Positions 42,380-50,541 of a stretch of DNA of 64,000 nt are shown here, in pieces (the stretch's first letter is position 1; each line of letters opens with the position of its first letter). Below the pieces are notes generated by a model. It saw nothing but the letters and a program-made list of their open reading frames with translations, did no database searches and was not told the DNA's origin. The stretch is from NCBI GenBank assembly GCA_024231955.1, contig JAAEPZ010001024.1, positions 124,001-188,000 of the forward strand, in the 5' to 3' direction. Both the position numbers and the translations under genes were made by a program. The DNA comes from a bacterium (GTDB taxonomy: Bacteria > Krumholzibacteriota > Krumholzibacteriia > JACNKJ01).

Positions 42380-43927
42380 ATGATGCCGATTATTCGTCTG
42401 CTTCCGGTCCTATTCGCGTTGATCGTCATGACGATCCCCTACGGTGAGGCCATGGCCGCCTACGACTCCGACACGGAGAGTATGGGGTTGGCCAAACTGG
42501 TTCAGCGCGATTCCGTCCCGGCCGTGATCGAACCGCAGAGCAACCAGACCGTCACCATCATCACCGGTGAGTGGGTTGATGTCCGCGACATCCTCAAGTT
42601 CGTGGCCAAAACCAACGGTTACAGTCTGCAGATCGCTCCGGATGTCACCGGGCTGGCCAATGTGCACCTGGAGAATGTCGATATCCACGAAGCGCTGCGG
42701 GCTATCCTGGAGCCGATCGGCCTGGGCTACGAACTGGTTGGCGATCAACTTCTGATCTACAAGCATGGTCTGGCCACGCGTTGGTTCGAGTTCGATTACA
42801 TGGTCACCAGCAGAAAAGGTCAGGGTGTGCTGCGCGTGTCCGGACGCGGGCAGAGCAGCGCGAGCAGCGGCGGCGAGGAGAACAACAGCCAGATCACGAC
42901 CGCAACCGAGATGGATATCTGGCCCGAGATCGTCAATGCCCTCAAGGTGCTCATCTTCACCAATGGTGGCGAGGACAATCAATCCAACACCGAATCCGGC
43001 ATGGTCTCCATCAGCCTGGCCGACGAGGAGGGGCGGTCACTCGTCGTCAGCCCCATGGCCGGACTGATCCAGGCCACGGCCGAGTGGAATCGCCTGCGTC
43101 AGGCCGAGGTGTATCTCGCACGTATGCGCAACGCCCTGCTGCGTCAGGTGGCAATCGAAGTGCAGATTCTCGAGGTCACGCTCAATGACAATCTGAACGC
43201 CGGCATCAACTGGAACTCATGGTACAACGCCGATAACGGCACCAACGGCACCGCCGAGTTGAACACGGCCGAGGGTCTCGCCGGCATGGCCACCCCCTTC
43301 TTCCGCTTCGTGGTCAACGGGAAATCGATATCCGGTCTGCTGGAGATGGTTCAGGAGCAGGGTCAGATCAAGGTCGTCAGCACCCCGCGCATCACCACGC
43401 TCAACAACCAGAAGGCCATCGTCCGTGTGATCACGGAGGAGGTTTTCTACAAGGCCACCGTCGAACCACCGATCGTCACCAATGGGGTCGTCACCGAGCC
43501 GGTGATCGCCTACTCGCCGGAGATCATACCGGTGGGTCTCGTGCTCGACGTCACCCCCCAGATCAGCAGCAAGGACATGATCACGCTGAGCGTTCACCCC
43601 ACGATCACCGATATCGTCCGGATTGCCACAAGTCCCAATGAGGATACGGCACCGATTCTCAGTGTGCGGGAACTCGATACCGTCGGCAAGGTACTGGATG
43701 GTCAAACGCTGGTGATTGCGGGCCTGCTTTCGGACGGATTGCGCGATACCCAGCACATGGTTCCGGGCCTTGGACGCATCCCCATCCTGGGCAACCTCTT
43801 CAAACGCACCGTCAAATCGGAGACGAAAACCGAGCTGGTGATCCTGCTCACACCGGTGATACTGAACAACTCGCGTGTGGACGAGTGGTCGACCGAAGCC
43901 CTCGAATCGGTGCAAAGCAAGATGTAG
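42380..43927 (+). CDS. Secretin, MshL/PilQ/GspD family
   Basis: 515 residues from ATG 42380, selected for AAGGAG and the signal peptide (MMPIIRLLPVLFALIVMTIPYGEAMA). An STN/N0-type domain lies near residues 55-130 (GEWVDVRDILKFVAKTNGYSL). The region RWFEFDYMVTSRKGQGVLRVSG is typical of MshL-type secretins. The C-terminal secretin domain is clear (VAIEVQILEVTLNDNLNAGINW, VVSTPRITTLNNQKAIVRV, DGQTLVIAGLLSDGLR, PGLGRIPILGNLFKR, TELVILLTPVIL). It forms the outer-membrane pore for the fibre and ends the operon at a bidirectional terminator. Confidence 0.93.
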   Translation: MMPIIRLLPVLFALIVMTIPYGEAMAAYDSDTESMGLAKLVQRDSVPAVIEPQSNQTVTIITGEWVDVRDILKFVAKTNGYSLQIAPDVTGLANVHLENVDIHEALRAILEPIGLGYELVGDQLLIYKHGLATRWFEFDYMVTSRKGQGVLRVSGRGQSSASSGGEENNSQITTATEMDIWPEIVNALKVLIFTNGGEDNQSNTESGMVSISLADEEGRSLVVSPMAGLIQATAEWNRLRQAEVYLARMRNALLRQVAIEVQILEVTLNDNLNAGINWNSWYNADNGTNGTAELNTAEGLAGMATPFFRFVVNGKSISGLLEMVQEQGQIKVVSTPRITTLNNQKAIVRVITEEVFYKATVEPPIVTNGVVTEPVIAYSPEIIPVGLVLDVTPQISSKDMITLSVHPTITDIVRIATSPNEDTAPILSVRELDTVGKVLDGQTLVIAGLLSDGLRDTQHMVPGLGRIPILGNLFKRTVKSETKTELVILLTPVILNNSRVDEWSTEALESVQSKM

Positions 43928-43992
43928 GACTTCGGGCGAGTACGGCGCGCTACTCTCCCGAATACGCCGGATCCCCCCGGCTGGCCCCACAA

Positions 43993-44022
43993 AAAGCCCC
44001 GGTGCTGATGCACCGGGGCTTT
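43993..44022. terminator. Bidirectional rho-independent terminator
   Basis: AAAGCCCCGGTGC (43993-44005), loop TGAT, GCACCGGGGCTTT (44010-44022), a perfect 13-bp stem. On the plus strand it ends the pilus operon; on the minus strand it gives five T and ends nadE. Confidence 0.85.
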
Positions 44023-44045
44023 GTCGTAGGCATTGAATCTGGATT

Positions 44046-45017
44046 TTACTCGTCCCAGTGCAGCGGCATCAGCCGCAGATATTCGGTGGTGCTGATCTTC
44101 CTCTCGAAATCTCGCCAGACCCTGTCCACCTGCTCGGGGGTGAGTTCCATGACCTCAGCCGCCTGCTCCCTGTCGACCTTGTTCAGCCAGGCGTAGTGCA
44201 GCATGTCCATGATGTCGAAGGGGAGACTGTAGAAGAACTGCTCCTGATCCTGCTCGGCCGGATACGTATCGGTGGTTGGCGTGCGACCCTGAATGGACTC
44301 GGGCACGCCGAGGTGGGCGGCCAGTTGAAAGACCTGCGTCTTGTAGAGATGGGCGATCGGCTTGATGTCCGCCCCGCCATCCCCCCACTTCACGAAGAAG
44401 CCGAGATCGTGTTCGTTGCGGTTGCCGGTTCCGGCGACGATATAGTTGAGCTTCTCCGCGTGATAGTAGAGCATCAACATGCGGCTGCGCTGCTTCATGT
44501 TGCTGGCGGCCACAATCTGGAGGTACTCCTTCACCGGAATCCGCTTGCTTGTCTTGGTGCCGTCCGGATATTCCATGTTGATCCGGAAGATATTGAGACG
44601 GTCCTGTTCGAGGATGTTCGCCGGCAGCACGATGCTGAACTTGCACCCCGGCACATAATCGGGAAACAGCCGTTTTACGGCCTCATCGCGCCGTTCGTAG
44701 CAATTGAACCCCTCCAGGGAGGGGGTCATGTTCTCTTTGATGAGTTCGAAGCCGAACTGACCGGACAACTCCCGGGCCAGGTCATAGCTCTCGGGGTTCG
44801 AGTCATGCTCCGGCATCGCGACGCCGAACACCTTCTCGGGGCCAAGCGCCCTGCAGCAGAGCGCGGCGACGACCGTACTGTCGATACCGCCGCTCACGCC
44901 GACGACGGCGCCCTTGCGCATCATCCGGCGGGTGACCTGCTTCTGGATCACATCGGCCAGGGTGGCACATGTCTCTTCGGCATCGAGTTTGAGCACATCC
45001 TTGTGAAAAACAGCCAT
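44046..45017 (-). CDS. nadE: NAD(+) synthetase, ammonia-dependent type
   Basis: 323 residues from ATG 45017 (AAGGAG 4 nt upstream). N-type ATP pyrophosphatase P-loop SGGIDSTVVAAL is near the N-terminus, and the NAD synthetase signatures follow (MLYYHAEKLNYIVAGTGNRNE, FVKWGDGGADIKPIAHLYKTQV). No nitrilase glutaminase domain is fused, so it uses ammonia. It amidates nicotinic acid adenine dinucleotide, the last step of NAD synthesis. It is ~50 residues longer than many ammonia-dependent enzymes, owing to an insert around YVPGCKFSIVLPANILEQDR. Confidence 0.93.
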   Translation of the reverse strand: MAVFHKDVLKLDAEETCATLADVIQKQVTRRMMRKGAVVGVSGGIDSTVVAALCCRALGPEKVFGVAMPEHDSNPESYDLARELSGQFGFELIKENMTPSLEGFNCYERRDEAVKRLFPDYVPGCKFSIVLPANILEQDRLNIFRINMEYPDGTKTSKRIPVKEYLQIVAASNMKQRSRMLMLYYHAEKLNYIVAGTGNRNEHDLGFFVKWGDGGADIKPIAHLYKTQVFQLAAHLGVPESIQGRTPTTDTYPAEQDQEQFFYSLPFDIMDMLHYAWLNKVDREQAAEVMELTPEQVDRVWRDFERKISTTEYLRLMPLHWDE

Positions 45018-45073
45018 TGCCGCTCCTTGATATCTGATTACCAATCACAGTACTACGATTACGTGGCGCGATC

Positions 45074-46459
45074 TCAATACGCGCGCAGGTGCAGGAAGCT
45101 CAGGCGTCCCGGCTTGACCTCCACCTCGCCATGCAAACTTTGCGCCCCGGTTCGAACATTGATCGTTTGCCGGCCGGCGGGGAGAGAAATTCTGGCGAAA
45201 TGGACATGGGCGGGCAGACTGGACCAGCAGCGGGTGTCGGCCACCTCGGTAGCCGAGCCCATGATGTCCGCCAGGAAGCCGACGGCCTTGTTCTTCTCCT
45301 CCAGCTTCTCCTTGCTCCAGTACTTGGTGAGAGCGCGCACCAGAGTGCGTATCACCACGCCCTTGTAGCGATCATCCAGGCACTGCTTCTCGATAGCACC
45401 CAGATTGGCGCCGATCTCCAACTCGCCACTTCGACCGACAGCATCCCAGACGGCGCGGGGCGGCCGACCGGCCGGTAACGGCACTTCCGGCAGGGCTATA
45501 CTGAGGATGTAGTCCACTTCACTGCTGAGATTATCGTGCCGACGGGTACTCCAGTGCCGATAGCCCTCCGACGCAACCATTGCATAGTTGTCCCGATCCT
45601 GATCATTGTCCTTGAAGATGGGAAAATCAATCCGGTTGGAGACCTTGAGGGGCATCAAACCGGTGGAGACCAGCAGCACCACCTCACCGTTGTCGGCGTC
45701 GGCGGGAGAGGCCTCGGCGCGGGGATGATCGCCGAGATAGGGTTTGACCTCATCCGTGAAACCCAGACGGCGGCCTGCCCTGATCAGATCGGTGTAGATC
45801 CCCTCTGGCGTCTCGACCCCGTAGACATCCTCGGCGCGATACAACCGTTCGGCATCCCGGTAGTTGATCCAGGCATCGTTGACAGCCCCGTCGGCCTCGT
45901 AAAGCCAACCCGCGAACAGCTGCAGGAAAGGATCGTTGCGATACTTCGCCTCCTCCTCACCCTGATCGGAAAAGCGACGCGCATCGAAGGTGATCGAACG
46001 ACCCTCCACGGCGGCTTCGGAGAACTCCCCCGCGGCAATGTAGGCCAGTGCGCGATAAAAATGGACCCACAACCGCTCGAAGATCTCACCCTGGTAATCC
46101 TGCATGGAGTCGTTGAGGATCATCGTCAGAGCCTCTTTCGAGAGGCTCTTGGTGTAGAGATCCTCGATCACCGTCTCGGCTTCGCTCAGGCTGGTCTGAC
46201 AACCGGTCAGATCCCCCGTGAGATACTCCAGGAGTCCCCGCTCCATAAAATAGGGCAGGCCCTCGGGATCGCCGATCTTCTCGAGCTCGATCAAGGCCGT
46301 CGCGGGATCGCCCACCTCGAGGCCGGCGCGCATCTTGCCGGCCTTGTCGGAGTAGGTGCTGCAGGAGAGGGAGGTCAGCGTCAACAACAGACAGAGCAGG
46401 AGCACGCTGGTCAGCGATCTCCTGCTCCGGAATGTCGAACGATCAAGTGCAGCATTCAT
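45074..46459 (-). CDS. COG3014-family outer-membrane lipoprotein
   Basis: 461 residues. N-terminal signal with lipobox-like LSC (VLLLCLLLTLTSLSCSTYS), so probably lipid-anchored. The middle is helical and TPR-like (ATALIELEKIGDPEGLPYFMERGLLEYLTGDL, FERLWVHFYRALAYIAAGEFSEAAVEGR, LFAGWLYEADGAVNDAWINYRDAERLY). The C-terminal part has a beta domain ending VEVKPGRLSFLHLRAY. COG3014 proteins are found beside LpoB-like proteins, exactly as here (12 bp upstream). Function is unknown; a link to peptidoglycan synthesis is suggested by its partner. Confidence 0.8.
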   Translation of the reverse strand: MNAALDRSTFRSRRSLTSVLLLCLLLTLTSLSCSTYSDKAGKMRAGLEVGDPATALIELEKIGDPEGLPYFMERGLLEYLTGDLTGCQTSLSEAETVIEDLYTKSLSKEALTMILNDSMQDYQGEIFERLWVHFYRALAYIAAGEFSEAAVEGRSITFDARRFSDQGEEEAKYRNDPFLQLFAGWLYEADGAVNDAWINYRDAERLYRAEDVYGVETPEGIYTDLIRAGRRLGFTDEVKPYLGDHPRAEASPADADNGEVVLLVSTGLMPLKVSNRIDFPIFKDNDQDRDNYAMVASEGYRHWSTRRHDNLSSEVDYILSIALPEVPLPAGRPPRAVWDAVGRSGELEIGANLGAIEKQCLDDRYKGVVIRTLVRALTKYWSKEKLEEKNKAVGFLADIMGSATEVADTRCWSSLPAHVHFARISLPAGRQTINVRTGAQSLHGEVEVKPGRLSFLHLRAY

Positions 46460-46471
46460 TCTCTACTGCCC

Positions 46472-47080
46472 CTAACCTTTATATCTGCCCTGCTGACGCA
46501 CCTTCTTGATCTTCTCATTGCCCATCCAGACTTTCCTGTTGCTCTGGATGTCGATCAATTCGAGATCGGTGGAGAAGAAGATTACCTTGTCGTTGCCCGC
46601 GGCATCGTCCTGCTGGTTGATGCTGCCGATCAACATGTAGTCGGCGCCCAGCTCCCTGCCCATCTGCTTGATGGTCTCGGGGGTGGCGTTGGCCCGCTGA
46701 TCAAGACGCTCGCCGCGCAGTTCGCCCCGCTCATCGGCTGAGGCCACGACATCGATCATACCGCTGTTGATGCACGCACGCTCAAGATCCTTGACGAAGA
46801 TCTCGGTGGCGATGTGATCGGTGGTCTTGTTGCGGATGCTCCCCACGATAATCACAGGGCGCTTGCTCTTGGCCATGGCGTGCTGGTTGACCCAGGGGGC
46901 GTTCAGGCAATCGCCGACCATCGTTTCGGAGACCATGCGGCTGTCGGTGTCGTTCCAATGCCCGGACAGGTCGATCGTGGTATCGGTGTCGACTCGGGTG
47001 ACCTGGGTCTTGGAGCAGCCGCCCACCAGCAAAGCGGTGACGACAAGCAACATCAATGTCATTTTAATCAGGTGCTTCAT
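46472..47080 (-). CDS. LpoB-like (penicillin-binding protein activator) lipoprotein
   Basis: 202 residues from ATG 47080, AGGAGG upstream. Signal peptide with lipobox LVGGC (Cys22). The mature domain fits LpoB/COG3417: LSGHWNDTDSRMVSETMVGDCL, RPVIIVGSIRNKTTDHIATEIFVKDLERACINSG, ADYMLIGSINQQ, ELIDIQSNRKVWMGNEKIKK. In enterobacteria LpoB activates PBP1B from the outer membrane. Here it heads a two-gene unit with the COG3014 lipoprotein, an arrangement shared by several phyla. Confidence 0.88.
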   Translation of the reverse strand: MKHLIKMTLMLLVVTALLVGGCSKTQVTRVDTDTTIDLSGHWNDTDSRMVSETMVGDCLNAPWVNQHAMAKSKRPVIIVGSIRNKTTDHIATEIFVKDLERACINSGMIDVVASADERGELRGERLDQRANATPETIKQMGRELGADYMLIGSINQQDDAAGNDKVIFFSTDLELIDIQSNRKVWMGNEKIKKVRQQGRYKG

Positions 47081-47137
47081 TAGATCATTCCTCCTGCAAA
47101 TGGTCGCCTCGCGACCGCTTCGTTTATCCCGCAACTG

Positions 47138-47677
47138 TTATTCGTTCCAGAGTTCATCCCGTTCGCCGCTCAGATGGTTGGCCATCCGTGCCGAGACGAA
47201 AAGGAGATCGGACAATCTGTTCAGGTAGATGATAACCAACTCCTCGACCTCGACCGATCGGGCCAGGGCGACGACCTCTCTCTCGCAGCGGCGGCAGACG
47301 GTACGCGCCAGATGAAGTGCCGCTGCGTGAGGTGCCCCCCCGGGCAGGATAAAGGCCGAAAGCGGTGGTAGTTCTCTGTCCATCTCGTTGATCAGATTCT
47401 CCAGCACCTTCACGGAATCGCTGTTCAATGAAGGGAGGGAGGACTGTCCCGGGTCAGGACAAGCAAGCAGGGAGCCAATCACAAAGAGCTCCTTCTGGAT
47501 ACCCACCAACGCTTTACCAAAGTAACCCGAATTGTCGAGAGACCGGACAAAACCCAGGTGTGCGGATAATTCATCGACACTGCCATAGGCTTTCAGGCGG
47601 GGATCGTCCTTCCGGATCCGACTCCCCCCGATCAGGCCTGTCTCCCCTTTATCACCACCGCGCGTATAGATTTTCAT
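47138..47677 (-). CDS. Cob(I)alamin adenosyltransferase, PduO type
   Basis: 179 residues from ATG 47677. The family motifs are intact: MKIYTRGGDKGETGLIGG with the ATP-binding residues, AYGSVDELSAHLGFVRS, then LPGGAPHAAALHLARTVCRRCEREVVAL and YLNRLSDLLFVSARMAN. It transfers adenosyl from ATP to cob(I)alamin to make coenzyme B12. It precedes the LpoB-like gene by 57 bp on the same strand without clear functional linkage. No B12-dependent enzyme is in the window. Confidence 0.92.
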   Translation of the reverse strand: MKIYTRGGDKGETGLIGGSRIRKDDPRLKAYGSVDELSAHLGFVRSLDNSGYFGKALVGIQKELFVIGSLLACPDPGQSSLPSLNSDSVKVLENLINEMDRELPPLSAFILPGGAPHAAALHLARTVCRRCEREVVALARSVEVEELVIIYLNRLSDLLFVSARMANHLSGERDELWNE

Positions 47678-48004
47678 TTGCCGAGAATCATCTGTAACAG
47701 CCGACATGGCAAGCATAAATATGGCAAATGCGCATTCCGTCATTATCCGGCTACCCCCGCCGCCGGTTCTGGTGTAGTGTAAGCTCATGTCCCAGTCGCC
47801 GTTGCACGCGGGAACCGACGTCTGGACAGCGGATCGTCACATGCCGGCCGCATACATGAATCCGACATCCTCCAATCGCGACAACATTTGACACATCAAT
47901 AGCACCACCGCAGATTCCCGGTTGCCGCCGAGGCGCGAACGGTCCTAAGCTGAGTTCGAATGCGGATAATGATCCCGCGCAGATGACTCTTTCACGAGGT
48001 TGCT
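47678..48004. other. Divergent intergenic region, no gene seen
   Basis: Separates the minus-strand adenosyltransferase from plus-strand tilS. A 127-codon minus-strand frame across it runs into tilS and has no family features. I found no riboswitch-like or tRNA-like structure and no convincing -35/-10 pair. Confidence 0.5.
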
Positions 48005-49423
48005 TTGCTGAACCGAATCGAATCCAGATTCCTAAAAGCCGTCCGCTCCCTACCGGATTTTCGGCAAGGGACCAGTGTTCTCGTGGCCTGTTCCGGGGGT
48101 GCGGATAGTGTCGCATTGACACACTTGTGCTCAATCATCACACCGTTGACCGGTTGTCGGTTCACACTGATTCACCTGGATCATCGTCTCCGACCGGAAT
48201 CCTCCGCCGAGGGGGAGGTCGTCAGCGCCCTGGCCGATCGTCTCGAACTCCGCTGTCTGAGGGAGACGCTCCCCCTGCCCGAGGTGCTCGCCCAACAGGG
48301 CGGCAACATGGAGGCGACGGCGCGTGAACTGAGGTATGAGCGACTTGCCCGGGTGGCTCGGGAGCAGAGTTGCACCGCCGTATTCACAGGACACATAGCC
48401 GAGGATCTGGCGGAGACCCTCTGGCTCTGGCTGCTGCGCGGCACCGGCTTGCGCGGTCTGTCGCCGCTCAAATCGGCGCGCCCGATCCTGCCCGGGAACC
48501 CGGTCACCCTTTACCGACCATTGCTCGATTTCAGGCGAGAGGAGCTCAGGGCTCACCTCAAAGAGACCGGAATCACCTGGTGTGAGGATCCAAGTAATAA
48601 CGAGGTTACCCTTAGACGCAACAGGGTCCGCCATCGTCTGATGCCCTGGCTCAGATCGGAATTCGGGTTCGATCCGACCCCGGCGGCTGCTCGCCTGGCG
48701 AGGCAGACCGGCGAAATCGCCGATTACCTGGACAGTGAACTCGTCAGCCGCGGTTTCCCCCCGAGCACCGGCAAATTCACATCTCTGGATCTGGCGGCTT
48801 TCCGGAAGCTGCCGCCGGTTCTCGGGCGGTGGCTGCTGGCCAGGGAGATGGGGCGATTGGGCGAGTCCAGCGAGGACAGTGTCCGTGAGCTGTACCGGCA
48901 CTGTCGCGAGGGGGCCACCGGCAAGTGCTTAGATCTGCCCGCCGGGTTGAGGGCTCGTTTTACCGATCGTGAACTCCGCTTTGAGTCCGGGAATGTGACA
49001 AACTCAGGCAGCCACCCCACCTTGAATCCGGCGGGGAGCAGCCAGGTGCTGCCGGCTTCCGGCGAATTGCCCCTAGGCGCCGGCTGGCGGCTGCGGATCG
49101 GATGCAGCGATCCCCCCGGGGCAAGACCGGTAGACCCCTCCTCTGCCCAATTCGATTACGACCGTCTCACCTTACCCCTGCGTCTGACCAGCATCCGGCC
49201 CGGGCAGCGGATCCGTCCGCTGGGCGGGCCGGGCAGTCGCAAACTCTCGGATCTGTTCATCGATTGCAAGGTGCCCCGGGGCGCGAGAGGGACATATCCC
49301 CTGCTCCTGGACGGAGATGATCAAGTGCTCTGGGTGCCCGGCCTGGTGCGTGGCGATCAGGCGCCGGTCACGGAGAGCACGAAGCAATGCCTTTGTCTGG
49401 ACCTGGAGCGCAGATCTTCATAG
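48005..49423 (+). CDS. tilS: tRNA(Ile)-lysidine synthetase
   Basis: 472 residues from TTG 48005 (CTG 48008 is also possible; GAGG upstream). The PP-loop SGGADSVAL and LIHLDHRLRPESS, with EATARELRYERL and GHIAEDLAETLWLWLLRGTGLRGL, identify TilS. The C-terminal TilS domain is present (IRPGQRIRPLGGPGSRKLSDLFIDCKVPRG). It converts C34 of the CAU anticodon tRNA-Ile to lysidine, which is essential for AUA decoding. The order tilS-hpt-ftsH-folP is conserved in many bacteria. Confidence 0.93.
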   Translation: MLNRIESRFLKAVRSLPDFRQGTSVLVACSGGADSVALTHLCSIITPLTGCRFTLIHLDHRLRPESSAEGEVVSALADRLELRCLRETLPLPEVLAQQGGNMEATARELRYERLARVAREQSCTAVFTGHIAEDLAETLWLWLLRGTGLRGLSPLKSARPILPGNPVTLYRPLLDFRREELRAHLKETGITWCEDPSNNEVTLRRNRVRHRLMPWLRSEFGFDPTPAAARLARQTGEIADYLDSELVSRGFPPSTGKFTSLDLAAFRKLPPVLGRWLLAREMGRLGESSEDSVRELYRHCREGATGKCLDLPAGLRARFTDRELRFESGNVTNSGSHPTLNPAGSSQVLPASGELPLGAGWRLRIGCSDPPGARPVDPSSAQFDYDRLTLPLRLTSIRPGQRIRPLGGPGSRKLSDLFIDCKVPRGARGTYPLLLDGDDQVLWVPGLVRGDQAPVTESTKQCLCLDLERRSS

Positions 49424-49475
49424 AATGTCATCAACAGAGGAATCAATCCATCACCAGCCGGAGGTCAGAGCCCAC

Positions 49476-50012
49476 ATGGCGGACCAAATCGAATACAAAG
49501 TCGCACGTATCTTGTTGTCCAGCGAGAAGATCCGGAATCGTGTCAACGAACTTGGTGCCGAGATTGCGAGAGAGTATGAGGGGAAGAACCCGATTTTAAT
49601 CACGCTGCTCAAGGGTGGATTCATATTCCTGGCCGACTTGACGCGCGCCGTCGAGATCCCGCATGAGGTCGACTTTATGCTGATCCGCAGCTACGAGGGC
49701 AAACGCTCCACCGGCAGCGTCCAGATTGTCCAGGATCTTAAACTGAATATCGAGGGTCGGCATGTAGTAATCGTCGAAGATATCGTCGATACCGGTCTGA
49801 CCTTGTCCTACATCCGCGAACACCTTGAACTGCGCAAGCCCGCCAGCCTCATTGTCTGTACGTTGCTGGATAAGGTCGAAACACGAAAGATCGAGGTAAA
49901 GGTCGATAAGGTCGGATTCCCTATTGAGGATGAATTCGTCGTCGGATACGGCCTGGATTACAGGCAACATTATCGCAACCTGCCCCATATCGCGATTCTG
50001 GATCCGAAGTAG
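49476..50012 (+). CDS. hpt: Hypoxanthine phosphoribosyltransferase
   Basis: 178 residues from ATG 49476, matching family length; an earlier in-frame ATG at 49425 would add 17 residues. PRPP-binding motif VVIVEDIVDTGLTLSYI, N-terminal KGGFIFLADLTRA and C-terminal VGYGLDYRQHYRNLPHIAIL are all present. It salvages hypoxanthine and guanine to IMP/GMP. It lies between tilS and the ftsH region as in many genomes. Confidence 0.95.
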   Translation: MADQIEYKVARILLSSEKIRNRVNELGAEIAREYEGKNPILITLLKGGFIFLADLTRAVEIPHEVDFMLIRSYEGKRSTGSVQIVQDLKLNIEGRHVVIVEDIVDTGLTLSYIREHLELRKPASLIVCTLLDKVETRKIEVKVDKVGFPIEDEFVVGYGLDYRQHYRNLPHIAILDPK

Positions 50013-50069
50013 AGGAGCCCTCCCGGGGGCATTTCACGGTTCGATCAACAACAGCTGGAGGGGGACGGT

Positions 50070-50486
50070 GTGCGTAGATTGATAATCGGGATCATGGTGC
50101 TGATATCGATCTGGGCGGTAGTTCAGTTTGTCGTTCATATGAAGCGGGAAAAGACACCCATCTCCTATTCCTGCTTCATGGAGGAACTCGAACAGGGTAA
50201 TATGTATGAAGTCTCGATAAGTGATCTGGAGATCACCGGAATGTTTCGTACTCCGGTCCGGGTGACAATCAGGGGCAAATCCAGGGAGACTTTGAACTTC
50301 AGTACGGTATTACCCTACAGAATTCCCGATTTTGCAGCTACAATCGAGATACATGCCACCGAGGAGAATCCGATACTCGTTCAGGAGCGTCAACCGACCC
50401 GTGACTGGACACACATTTTCATGTACTGGTTGCCTGTCCTGTTGCTGACTCTCCTCTTCTTAGTATTATATCTACGTCGCAATTGA
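50070..50486 (+). CDS. Stand-alone FtsH periplasmic-domain paralogue
   Basis: 138 residues from GTG 50070 (GGAGGGGG upstream). Two helices (LIIGIMVLISIWAVVQFVV and IFMYWLPVLLLTLLFLVLYL) flank a periplasmic domain that aligns along its length with the N-terminus of the FtsH encoded 55 bp downstream: YSCFMEELEQGNMYEV against YSRFMTELEQNNLSLV, GMFRTPVRVTI against GKFRHPVQITY, LPYRIPDF against LPFELPDL. The protein stops just after the second helix, with no AAA+ or protease part. It probably arose by partial duplication and may associate with the FtsH hexamer or its HflKC-type partners. No role is established. Confidence 0.85.
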   Translation: MRRLIIGIMVLISIWAVVQFVVHMKREKTPISYSCFMEELEQGNMYEVSISDLEITGMFRTPVRVTIRGKSRETLNFSTVLPYRIPDFAATIEIHATEENPILVQERQPTRDWTHIFMYWLPVLLLTLLFLVLYLRRN

Positions 50487-50541
50487 GACGGATGTACACA
50501 TAGATGACCAGGGGCTTGTCGCCCCTCACGAAAGGATGGGC

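Noticed and set aside
44058..45368. Plus-strand frame of 436 codons across nadE
   Set aside because: Antisense to NAD synthetase, which has its P-loop and Shine-Dalgarno on the minus strand.
47940..48000. Possible tRNA T-arm (GTTCGAATGC)
   Set aside because: No acceptor stem, D-arm or anticodon arm can be folded around it.
47751..48134. 127-codon minus-strand ORF before tilS
   Set aside because: It overlaps the tilS start, has no Shine-Dalgarno or family features, and its composition looks non-coding.
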